Below are positions 18,409 through 27,767 of a DNA stretch of 64,000 nt, piece after piece. The notes beneath the pieces were generated by a model. The model ran no database searches and had not been told where the DNA came from. It was given only the letters and a program-made list of their open reading frames with translations. Every line of letters starts with the position of its first letter. The first letter of the stretch is position 1. The DNA comes from Sphingopyxis sp. GW247-27LB (GTDB lineage: Bacteria > Pseudomonadota > Alphaproteobacteria > Sphingomonadales > Sphingomonadaceae): positions 310,338-374,337 of the forward strand of contig NZ_NIWD01000013.1 in the NCBI RefSeq assembly GCF_002277025.1, written 5' to 3'. The position numbers and the translations under genes were made by a program.

Positions 18409-19062
18409 TCAGGCAGCGGCGGCGACGCGGTTGCGCCCCGCCCACCAGGCCGTCAACGCGAGCAGCGCATAGGCGAAAAGCATCGTCGCGGGGATGGCGA
18501 GCGAATAGGCGGGTTCCTTCGGGCCGAACCAGTCGATCGCCTGGAACAGCGCGAGCAACCCTGCCAGCACCCACAGCCGCAGAGGACCCGAGGGCGCTCG
18601 CGTCCGTGCCGCATAATAGACGAGCGCGCCGCCGGTCAGCAGGATCTCCAGCGGCATTTCGATCAGCGGATGGTTCCAGAGGCCCAGCCCCAGCTTCGGC
18701 GGCGCACCGAACAGCGTGAGGTCGGGGATATGGACGATCAGGTCGAGCAGCCAGTGCGAAAGGACGACGAGCCCCGCGCCGATCGCCGCCGTGCGCCGCC
18801 GCGTCGCGAGCCCGACCAACCCGCCGAACACCGCGCCCCACAGCAGCGCGCCGAGCAGGCTGTGCGTATAGGGCATGTGATAGAGGTCCATCGGGTTCAT
18901 CACGGTGATGCCGGGGACGATCCGCATCGCCTCGACGCCCGGGATCAGCAACGCCGCGAAGCCGATGTCGACGATCTGCGCGGCGACGAACAAGGTGCCG
19001 AGCCCGGCGGCGCGGGGGCGGGCGGCGGCGACCAGCGCCGGGGCGAAGTGGCCGACGAACAT
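18409..19062 (-). CDS. YdjM-like inner membrane metal-dependent hydrolase family protein
   Basis: 217-residue multipass membrane protein that begins MFVGHFAPALVAAARPRAAGLGTLFVAAQIVDIGF and continues with MPYTHSLLGALLWG and VLSHWLLDLIVHIPDL. These histidine- and aspartate-containing segments within hydrophobic helices mark the YdjM/DUF457 family, annotated as putative membrane metal-dependent hydrolases. No substrate is known. It lies 79 bases upstream of purL on the same strand and diverges from xseB. Confidence 0.78.
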   Translation of the reverse strand: MFVGHFAPALVAAARPRAAGLGTLFVAAQIVDIGFAALLIPGVEAMRIVPGITVMNPMDLYHMPYTHSLLGALLWGAVFGGLVGLATRRRTAAIGAGLVVLSHWLLDLIVHIPDLTLFGAPPKLGLGLWNHPLIEMPLEILLTGGALVYYAARTRAPSGPLRLWVLAGLLALFQAIDWFGPKEPAYSLAIPATMLFAYALLALTAWWAGRNRVAAAA

Positions 19063-19135
19063 GGCGCGAGCCTATCGCCGCGCGGGGCGACGTCAAGCTT
19101 GACCGCATGGGGCCGAAGAGGCCAAAGCAGGCGCC

Positions 19136-19399
19136 ATGACGGACACGCCCGACCCCGCCGCCGCCGCTGGACTCGCCTCGCTGTCGTTCGAGGCGGCGAT
19201 GGGCGAGCTCGAAACGATCGTGCGGCGGCTCGAAAGCGGCGATGTCAGCCTCGAGGAATCGGTTGCGCTCTACGAGCGCGGCCACGCGCTGCGCGCGCAT
19301 TGCGAAGCGCGGCTCGCCGCGGCGCAGGCGCGTATCGAACAGGTCAGCCTCGGCGCCGACGGCCAGCCCGCGGGAACCGCGCCCTTCGGCGAAGCCTGA
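19136..19399 (+). CDS. xseB: exodeoxyribonuclease VII small subunit
   Basis: 87-residue small subunit of exonuclease VII, which degrades single-stranded DNA to oligonucleotides in repair. The family core is unmistakable: LSFEAAMGELETIVRRLESGDVSLEESVALYERG, followed by a helical stretch ending ARIEQVSLGADGQ. The large subunit XseA is not in the window. It is directly followed by the prenyl synthase gene (3-base gap); xseB next to ispA is a common bacterial arrangement and supports both calls. Confidence 0.95.
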   Translation: MTDTPDPAAAAGLASLSFEAAMGELETIVRRLESGDVSLEESVALYERGHALRAHCEARLAAAQARIEQVSLGADGQPAGTAPFGEA

Positions 19400-19402
19400 C
19401 CC

Positions 19403-20326
19403 GTGGCGGCGCTCGTCGAGGGCGGCACGGAGGCGGACGCGCTCATCGTGCGCGCGGCGCAGGCCGAGGTCGCCGACGGAATCGACGGGCTTTTCGACCG
19501 CTTGCTCGCGATCCCGACCGACCCGCGCGGTCCGCTTTACGAAGCGATGCGCCACGCCGCGATCGGCGGTGGCAAGCGGCTGCGTCCGCTGCTCGTGCGC
19601 GCGGCGGGCGACCTTTATCATGTCGACCGCGCGCCGGCGCTGCGCGTCGGGGCGGCGGTCGAGGCGATGCACGTCTATTCGCTGATCCACGACGATCTGC
19701 CCTGCATGGACGACGACGACATGCGCCGCGGCAAGCCGACGGTGCACAAGGCCTATGGCGAGGCGACCGCGATCCTCGCGGGCGATTCGCTCCACGCGCT
19801 CGCCTTCGAGTGGCTGATCGATTCCGCGACCCATGCCGACCCGTTCGTCCGCGGCGAGCTGGTGCGCGAGCTGGCGCGCGCGGCGGGACCGGCCGGCATG
19901 GCGGGCGGGCAGATGATGGACCTCGCCGCCGAAACCGCCGATTTCGACCTGCCGACCGTGACGCGGCTGCAGCAGCTCAAGACCGGCGCGCTGATCGGCT
20001 TCTCGGTCGAGGCGGGCGCGATCCTCGCCCGCATCCCGGCCGAGGGCCGCACGCCGCTGCGCGGCTATGCGCGCGACATCGGGCTCGCCTTTCAGATCGC
20101 CGACGACATCATGGACGTCGAGGGCGACGAGGCGCTCGCGGGCAAGGCGCTGCACAAGGACGACGCAGCGGGCAAGGCGACCTTCGTCACGCTGATGGGG
20201 ATCGAGCGCGCCCGCGAACAGGCGGCGCTGCTCGTCGAGCAGGCGATCGCCCATCTGTCGGGTTTCGGCGAGGAGGCCGCGCTGCTGCGCGCCATCGCGC
20301 GCTATGTGGTGGAAAGGGACCGTTGA
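19403..20326 (+). CDS. ispA: farnesyl diphosphate synthase (short-chain polyprenyl synthase)
   Basis: 307 residues; makes C15 (possibly C20) isoprenyl diphosphates for quinones, undecaprenyl carriers and carotenoids. The first aspartate-rich motif is HDDLPCMDDDDMRRGKPT (Asp97-Asp98 onward), of the type with two residues inserted between the aspartate pairs as in bacterial farnesyl diphosphate synthases. The second is DDIMDVEGD (about residues 234-238). GGGKRLRPLL and the LKTGALIG segment are also present. The start is GTG at 19403, three bases after xseB. The stop shares one base with the coaD ATG (TGATG). Confidence 0.93.
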   Translation: MAALVEGGTEADALIVRAAQAEVADGIDGLFDRLLAIPTDPRGPLYEAMRHAAIGGGKRLRPLLVRAAGDLYHVDRAPALRVGAAVEAMHVYSLIHDDLPCMDDDDMRRGKPTVHKAYGEATAILAGDSLHALAFEWLIDSATHADPFVRGELVRELARAAGPAGMAGGQMMDLAAETADFDLPTVTRLQQLKTGALIGFSVEAGAILARIPAEGRTPLRGYARDIGLAFQIADDIMDVEGDEALAGKALHKDDAAGKATFVTLMGIERAREQAALLVEQAIAHLSGFGEEAALLRAIARYVVERDR

Positions 20327-20832
20327 TGCGCATTGGGGTTTATCCCGGGACGTTCGATCCGATCACGCTCGGGCATATGGACATCATCCGCCGCGGCGCG
20401 AAGCTGGTCGACCGGCTCGTGATAGGGGTGACGACCAACATCACCAAATCGCCGCTGTTCGACGACGACGAGCGCATCGCGATGGTGCGCAGCGAGGTCG
20501 CGGCGATCGAGGGCGACATTCGCGTCGTCGGCTTCAACGCGCTGCTGATGGATTTCGCGGAGCGCGAGGGTGCGAGCGTCATCGTCCGCGGCCTGCGCGC
20601 GGTCGCCGACTTCGAATATGAATATCAGATGGCGGGGATGAACCAGCAACTCAACGACCGGATCGAGACGGTCTTCCTGATGGCCGACGTCGGGCTGCAG
20701 CCGATCGCGTCGCGGCTGGTCAAGGAAATCGCGATCTTCGGCGGTGATATCCACAAATTCGTCACCCCCGCGGTGCGCGAGGCGGTCGTCGGCCGCATCG
20801 CCGAACGGGGGCTTCGGCAGGGCGAAGGCTGA
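20326..20832 (+). CDS. coaD: phosphopantetheine adenylyltransferase
   Basis: Penultimate step of coenzyme A synthesis: joins 4'-phosphopantetheine and ATP to dephospho-CoA. 168 residues, normal length. The nucleotidyltransferase signature is YPGTFDPITLGHMDIIRR with the TxGH motif at residues 14-17, followed by VIVRGLRAVADFEYEYQM and the conserved ASRLVKEIAIFGGDIHKFVTP. The ATG at 20326 overlaps the ispA stop by one base, so the frame extending upstream is not used. It ends the xseB-ispA-coaD operon and is followed by a long hairpin. Confidence 0.97.
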   Translation: MRIGVYPGTFDPITLGHMDIIRRGAKLVDRLVIGVTTNITKSPLFDDDERIAMVRSEVAAIEGDIRVVGFNALLMDFAEREGASVIVRGLRAVADFEYEYQMAGMNQQLNDRIETVFLMADVGLQPIASRLVKEIAIFGGDIHKFVTPAVREAVVGRIAERGLRQGEG

Positions 20833-20851
20833 TCGTTATTTTCTGGAATGC

Positions 20852-20934
20852 GCGGCACCGGCCCGCTCCCCCACCCGGCCTCCCCGACGATAGTAGCCTA
20901 TGGGAGGTCGGGTGGGGGAGCGGGCCGGTGCCGC
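20852..20934. repeat. long extragenic inverted repeat
   Basis: Near-perfect inverted repeat: arms of about 33 bases at 20852-20884 and 20902-20934 differ by a single base and enclose a 17-base loop. It is very GC-rich, with blocks such as CCCGCTCCCCCACCC. It lies between coaD and the cyclophilin gene. It could terminate transcription or protect mRNA 3' ends, but its length and symmetry resemble a dispersed palindromic repeat rather than a simple terminator. Confidence 0.8.
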
Positions 20935-21028
20935 TTCATCCATACGCAATCATTGAGCGTTCAGCTTTTTCCCGCTAGGTCGCGCCGACGGGGCGCAAAC
21001 CGGATTCACTGACAAAGGCCGATATAGT

Positions 21029-21856
<828 letters not shown>

Positions 21857-21880
21857 CCGGGCAAGGACGCGCGGACCCTC

Positions 21881-22906
21881 ATGCGCGTCGACGCCTTCGA
21901 TTTCGACCTGCCGCCCGAACGCATCGCGCTCCGCCCCGCGCGGCCGCGCGATGCGGCGCGGATGCTCGTCGTCGAGGGCGGCGCGATCGGCGATGCGGTC
22001 GTTCGGGACCTGCCGAACCGGCTGCGCGCCGGCGACTGCCTCGTCTTCAACGACACGCGCGTCATCCCGGCCCAGCTCGAAGGGCGCCGGGGGGAGGCGA
22101 AGATCGGCGCGACGCTCCACAAGCGCATCGGCCTTCGCCGCTGGCAGGCGTTCGTCCGCAACGCGAAGCGGTTGCGCGTCGGCGAGACGGTCGATTTCGG
22201 CGCGGGGGTCGCGGCGCTCGCCGAAGAGCGGCTTCCCGACGGCAGCTTCGTCCTCGCCTTCGCGGGCGACGAGCCGGTCGAGATACTGCTCGAGCGCGCG
22301 GGCACGATGCCGCTGCCGCCCTATATCGCGGGCAAGCGCGCGACCGACGAAGCCGACCGCAGCGACTATCAGACGATGTTCGCGAGGCAGGACGGCGCGG
22401 TCGCCGCGCCCACCGCCGCGCTGCACTTCACCCTATCGCTGCTCGATACGCTCACCGCCGCCGGCATCGGATCCGAGACGCTGACGCTTCACGTCGGCGC
22501 CGGAACTTTCCTGCCCGTGAAGGCCGACGACACCGAAGACCATGTCATGCACGCCGAATGGGGCCGCATCGATGCCGCGACCGCCGACCGCCTCAACGCG
22601 GTGCGCGCGGCGGGCGGGCGCGTGATCGCAGTCGGCACGACGAGCCTCCGCCTCCTTGAAAGCGCGGCGCGCGAGGACGGCGTCATCGCACCGTTCGAAG
22701 GCGATACCGCGATCTTCATCACCCCCGGCTATCGCTTCAAGGCGATCGACGGGCTGATGACCAATTTCCACCTGCCGCGCTCGACCCTGTTCATGCTGGT
22801 CAGCGCGCTGATGGGACTGGAGACGATGCAGGCGGCCTATGCCCATGCGATCGCGCAGGATTACCGTTTCTACAGCTATGGCGACGCGAGCCTGCTGCTC
22901 CCCTGA
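21881..22906 (+). CDS. queA: tRNA preQ1(34) S-adenosylmethionine ribosyltransferase-isomerase
   Basis: Transfers and rearranges the ribosyl group of S-adenosylmethionine onto preQ1 in tRNA, giving epoxyqueuosine. 341 residues, normal length. Family segments are [24 protein letters not shown] at the start, [47 protein letters not shown] and [19 protein letters not shown]. It is one step of queuosine synthesis; the tRNA-guanine exchange enzyme Tgt lies 2.3 kb downstream on the same strand, with a cyclic-di-GMP protein gene inserted between. Confidence 0.97.
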   Translation: MRVDAFDFDLPPERIALRPARPRDAARMLVVEGGAIGDAVVRDLPNRLRAGDCLVFNDTRVIPAQLEGRRGEAKIGATLHKRIGLRRWQAFVRNAKRLRVGETVDFGAGVAALAEERLPDGSFVLAFAGDEPVEILLERAGTMPLPPYIAGKRATDEADRSDYQTMFARQDGAVAAPTAALHFTLSLLDTLTAAGIGSETLTLHVGAGTFLPVKADDTEDHVMHAEWGRIDAATADRLNAVRAAGGRVIAVGTTSLRLLESAAREDGVIAPFEGDTAIFITPGYRFKAIDGLMTNFHLPRSTLFMLVSALMGLETMQAAYAHAIAQDYRFYSYGDASLLLP

Positions 22907-22986
22907 GCGGGCGGATATTTACATTATTGCAAGGCATTCCGGGCATAGCGGGCGCTTGGTTGGGGCCAGCAAGAGTTTTTGAGCCG

Positions 22987-25182
22987 ATGGACAGGGCATC
23001 GCGGATCGATGCGGGCGACGTTGAGGGGAATGCCGACGACGCGGAACAGCGCGGTTTTTTCGGCCGGTTCGGCGCGCGCATCGGCAAGGGGCGGAACGAT
23101 TCCGCGCCCAATCTTCATACGCGCGAAGCCTTGCTGCTGCTCCAGAATTACGAGGAAAGCCGCCAGGGCTGGTTCTGGTCGACCGACGCCGCGGGGCGCC
23201 TGACCTATATCACCGACGCGGTCGCGCGGCTGATGGGCCGGAGCGGCGGCGAGTTGCTCGGCACGCCCTTCGTCGACCTCTTCCTGCCCGCCGACAGCAA
23301 TGGCGAGCGGCAGCGGACGCTGCCCTTCCTCCTCACCCGCCAGTCGAAGTTCGACGATCTGCCGCTGCGCGCCGCGAGCGCTGCCGACGGCGAGGAGCGC
23401 TGGTGGGCAGTGTCGGGACGTCCGCATTTTGGCGGCGGCGGCGATTTCGCCGGCTATCGCGGCAGCGGCACCGACATCACGGCGCAGCGCCGGTCGGCCG
23501 AAGACGCGTCGCGGCTCGCGCTCTACGATTCGCTCACCGGCCTTGCCAACCGCTTCCACATCTCGAAGAAGCTCGATTCGACGCTCGCCGCCTTTGCGCA
23601 GCAGCAGCGGTCGTGCGCGATCATGCTGCTTGACCTCGACCGCTTCAAGCAGGTCAACGACACGCTCGGCCATCCGGCGGGCGACGCGCTGCTCAAGCAG
23701 GTCGCAGAGCGGCTGCTCAAGATCGTCGGCGACAAGGAAATGGTGAGCCGCCTCGGCGGCGACGAATTCCAGATCATCCTCCCCGACCAGGAGGATCGCG
23801 GCAAGCTGGGCGACGTCGCCGCCGACATCATCGCCAGCCTGTCGCAACCCTATTCGGTCGAGGGCAGCCGCTGCATCATCGGCGCCTCGGTCGGCGTCGC
23901 GATCAGCCCCTTCGACGGCGTGGCCAGCGACGACCTCGTCCGCAACGCCGACCTCGCGCTCTATGCCGCGAAGGGTGGCGGCCGCGGCCGTTTCCGCTTC
24001 TATTCGAGCGACCTCCACCAGGCCGCCGAAGACCGCCGCGCGCTCGAAGAGGATCTGCGCGACGCGCTCGGCCGGGGACAGATGGAATTGCATTACCAGC
24101 CGGTGGTGCAGGCGAAGTCGAACATGGTGACCGGCGTCGAGGCGCTGGTGCGCTGGAACCACCCCGAGCGCGGGCCGATCTCGCCGTCGCTGTTCGTCCC
24201 GATCGCCGAGGAGGCCAATCTGATCTGGGCGCTCGGCGAATGGGTATTGCGCAAGGCGTGCGAGGACGCCGCGCGCTGGCCGGGCGACATGCGCGTCGCG
24301 GTCAACGTCTCGCCGATCCAGTTCGCGAACGAGGATCTGCCGAGGGTGGTGGCGAGCGCGCTGGCGACGACGGGCCTCGAACCCGACCGGCTCGAACTCG
24401 AGATCACCGAAAGCGTCTTCCTTGGCGATTCGAACGAGACCGCGCGCATGTTCAAGGCGCTGAAGGGGCTCGGCGTCCGGCTCGCGCTCGACGATTTCGG
24501 CACCGGCTATTCGTCGCTCGGCTATCTGCAGTCAGCGCCGTTCGATAAGATCAAGATCGACCAGAGCTTCGTGCGCGGCGCGACGGTTAGGGGGTCTCGG
24601 AATGGGGCGATCATTGCGGCGATCGTCGCACTGGCCGAGGCGCTGGAGATGGAAACGACCGCCGAGGGCATCGAATCGCTCGACCAGCTCGACCTGATCC
24701 GCAAGCTCCACGTCAGCCATGTGCAGGGCTTCGTCTACAGCAAGCCGGTGCCGCATGGCGAGCTTCTGGAGCATGCCGAGGCCGGGTCCTGGATGATCAA
24801 GCCCGCGGGCCCCGCCAAGCAGCGCACCGACCGCGTCTCGCTGTTCCGCAAGGTCGCCGCGATCCACGACAACCATCGCTATGGCGTCGTGATGCGCAAC
24901 CTGTCGGCGTCGGGCGCCTTCATCGAGGGGCTGCTCGAGGTTCCGGTCGGCACCCGCTTCGTGATCGATTTCGGCGAGGGACAGCTCGTCACCGCGGTCG
25001 TGCGCCGCTCGATGAAGCATCAGCAGGGCATCGAATTCGAGCAGTCGCTGGTCAGCGACGGCAATGGCGGCCTGTGCACGCGCCACCGCGTCTCGCCCTA
25101 TCTGATCGCCGCCGCCGCCCAGAACACGCCGGCGATGGCGCTGCCCGCCTTCACCACGACGAGCGACTGGCAAGCCGCCTGA
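22987..25182 (+). CDS. PAS-GGDEF-EAL-PilZ cyclic-di-GMP protein
   Basis: 731-residue soluble protein. Order of domains: short charged N-terminus, PAS-like sensor (about residues 45-160, around LLLQNYEESRQGWFWSTDAAGRL), diguanylate cyclase with intact GGDEF (residues 257-261), phosphodiesterase with intact EAL (385-387) and the later ELEITES, DDFGTGYSS and KIKIDQSF motifs, then a PilZ-like domain (about 612-700). Both enzymatic motifs are complete, so synthesis, hydrolysis or both are possible. The start at 22987 is the first ATG; a further 20 in-frame codons upstream lack a good start. It sits between queA and tgt. Confidence 0.9.
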   Translation: MDRASRIDAGDVEGNADDAEQRGFFGRFGARIGKGRNDSAPNLHTREALLLLQNYEESRQGWFWSTDAAGRLTYITDAVARLMGRSGGELLGTPFVDLFLPADSNGERQRTLPFLLTRQSKFDDLPLRAASAADGEERWWAVSGRPHFGGGGDFAGYRGSGTDITAQRRSAEDASRLALYDSLTGLANRFHISKKLDSTLAAFAQQQRSCAIMLLDLDRFKQVNDTLGHPAGDALLKQVAERLLKIVGDKEMVSRLGGDEFQIILPDQEDRGKLGDVAADIIASLSQPYSVEGSRCIIGASVGVAISPFDGVASDDLVRNADLALYAAKGGGRGRFRFYSSDLHQAAEDRRALEEDLRDALGRGQMELHYQPVVQAKSNMVTGVEALVRWNHPERGPISPSLFVPIAEEANLIWALGEWVLRKACEDAARWPGDMRVAVNVSPIQFANEDLPRVVASALATTGLEPDRLELEITESVFLGDSNETARMFKALKGLGVRLALDDFGTGYSSLGYLQSAPFDKIKIDQSFVRGATVRGSRNGAIIAAIVALAEALEMETTAEGIESLDQLDLIRKLHVSHVQGFVYSKPVPHGELLEHAEAGSWMIKPAGPAKQRTDRVSLFRKVAAIHDNHRYGVVMRNLSASGAFIEGLLEVPVGTRFVIDFGEGQLVTAVVRRSMKHQQGIEFEQSLVSDGNGGLCTRHRVSPYLIAAAAQNTPAMALPAFTTTSDWQAA

Positions 25183-26364
<1,182 letters not shown>

Positions 26365-26367
26365 AGA

Positions 26368-26538
26368 TCAGTTGAGCTTGTTGAGCAGGTCGAGCATCGA
26401 CTGCGGAATCGTCTCGTCGACCGCCGACTCGTAAGCGCGGCGCAGGGCGAGATTAACGTCCTGACCTTTGCGGGGGTTTTTCTTTTCGGCGTCTTTCCCG
26501 GAAGCCTTGGGTTGAGGCGATCCGGATTCAGACGACAT
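26368..26538 (-). CDS. nepR: NepR anti-sigma factor of the general stress response
   Basis: 56-residue protein on the reverse strand, read directly from the bases. It has a charged flexible N-terminus (KASGKDAEKKNPRKG) and the conserved NepR helices VNLALRRAYESAVDETIPQSMLDLLNKL. NepR holds the sigma factor EcfG inactive until phosphorylated PhyR titrates it away. The divergent neighbour is phyR, the arrangement known across alphaproteobacteria, which makes the call secure in spite of the short length. In many relatives nepR is followed by ecfG; here tgt lies there instead, in the opposite direction. Confidence 0.92.
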   Translation of the reverse strand: MSSESGSPQPKASGKDAEKKNPRKGQDVNLALRRAYESAVDETIPQSMLDLLNKLN

Positions 26539-26622
26539 TATCGAGGTATCCGCTGAACATGGGGCCTTCTGCTAACCGCGCCTTCACCAAAGAGCAATGG
26601 CGCGTTTGCTGCTTTCCCATGA

Positions 26623-26647
26623 AACTAATTTACGGCTAGATCGTTCC
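26623..26647 (-). promoter_or_regulatory. candidate EcfG-type promoter for nepR
   Basis: On the reverse strand, GGAAC (26647-26643) is separated by 16 bases from AGTT (26626-26623), close to the alphaproteobacterial EcfG consensus GGAAC-N16/17-CGTT. It lies about 85 bases upstream of the nepR start, fitting autoregulation of the general stress response. One -10 base deviates. Confidence 0.55.
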
Positions 26648-26749
26648 GCTACGGAGCAATTATATCGGGCGCCGGCGGCACGGGGGTGAAAGCGTCCGCT
26701 TCCGCGGTGTTTAAGGCAGGTTTTCCGGCCTGTATCAGGAGGTTTTCAT

Positions 26750-27541
26750 ATGTCATTGGGTCAGGCGATCGCGCCGCATCTTCCCTATCTGCGCCGCTAT
26801 GGGCGTGCCATTTCGGGAAGCCAGACGAGCGGCGATGCGCTGGTGGCCCAATTGCTCGAGACGCTGGTCGCCAATCCGGGTGCTGTCGACACCGGCGCCG
26901 ACCTGCGAATCCAGCTCTATCGCATGGTCCACGACAATTTCGGCCTCGCGAGCGCGCAGGCGCCCGCTGACGCGGAAACGGCGGCCGATATCGCGATCGC
27001 CGACGCGCGGCTCCGGCGCATTCCCTCGCTCGCTCGCCAGGCCCTGCTGCTGACCGCGGTCGAAGGTTTCGGCGAAGCCGAGACGGGGCGCATCATCGGG
27101 CGCGACGCCGACGCGGTGCGCAAGCTGATCGCCGAGGCGCTCGACGAGATCGACCGCCAGACGCGCGCGCGCATCCTGATCATCGAGGACGAACCGATCA
27201 TCGCGATGGATATCGAGATGATCGTCCGCGACCTGGGGCACGAGGTGGTTGCCGTCGCGACGACGCATCGCGAGGCGGTGGCCGAGGCGCAGGCGCACCA
27301 GCCGGGGCTCGTCCTCGCCGACATCCAGCTCGCCGACAACAGTTCGGGGATCGAGGCGGTGCAGGAGATTCTGAGCGATCTGAAGGTGCCGGTCATCTTC
27401 ATCACCGCCTTCCCCGAGCGGCTGCTGACCGGTGACCGCCCCGAGCCCGCCTTCCTGCTCACCAAGCCCTATCAGCCCGCGACGCTCCGCGCCGCGGTGT
27501 CGCAGGTGCTGTTCTTCGACCAGAGCACGGTCCCGGCCTGA
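26750..27541 (+). CDS. phyR: general stress response regulator PhyR
   Basis: 263-residue response regulator with the characteristic reversed layout: a sigma-factor-like domain first (residues 1 to about 135, with RQALLLTAVEGFGEAETGRIIG resembling a sigma region 4), then a receiver domain. Receiver residues are intact: acidic pocket IIEDEP (146-148), phospho-acceptor Asp191 in LVLADIQLAD, Thr219 in FITAFPE and Lys239 in LLTKPYQP. Phosphorylated PhyR binds NepR and frees EcfG. A strong ribosome site (AGGAGG) precedes the ATG. No sensor kinase or ecfG is adjacent. Confidence 0.95.
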   Translation: MSLGQAIAPHLPYLRRYGRAISGSQTSGDALVAQLLETLVANPGAVDTGADLRIQLYRMVHDNFGLASAQAPADAETAADIAIADARLRRIPSLARQALLLTAVEGFGEAETGRIIGRDADAVRKLIAEALDEIDRQTRARILIIEDEPIIAMDIEMIVRDLGHEVVAVATTHREAVAEAQAHQPGLVLADIQLADNSSGIEAVQEILSDLKVPVIFITAFPERLLTGDRPEPAFLLTKPYQPATLRAAVSQVLFFDQSTVPA

Positions 27542-27588
27542 GGGCGGGCGGGTCGCTCCTGTTGGGCGAAGCGCCATCATCACCGCTT

Positions 27589-27692
27589 CGTCATGCTGAA
27601 CTTGTTTCAGCATCCATGGCCAGGTCTCTCCTTCCAGGCGACCCCGACATTCGAGGGCAGGCCATGGACCCTGAAACGAGTTCAGGATGACG
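27589..27692. repeat. extragenic inverted repeat between phyR and glnE
   Basis: Inverted repeat with 33-base arms (27589-27621 and 27660-27692; 4 mismatches) around a 38-base centre, beginning CGTCATGCTGAAC and ending GTTCAGGATGACG. Sequences of this type are recurrent extragenic palindromes in sphingomonads (established pattern; copy number not measured here). The rest of the 27542-27767 gap shows no coding potential. Confidence 0.75.
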
Positions 27693-27767
27693 AGGTTGGG
27701 GACGGCAGCGTTGCAATGACGCACTTGGGGTTGCCCCGTGGGCAGGGGCAGGCGATAGCGGCGGGCG

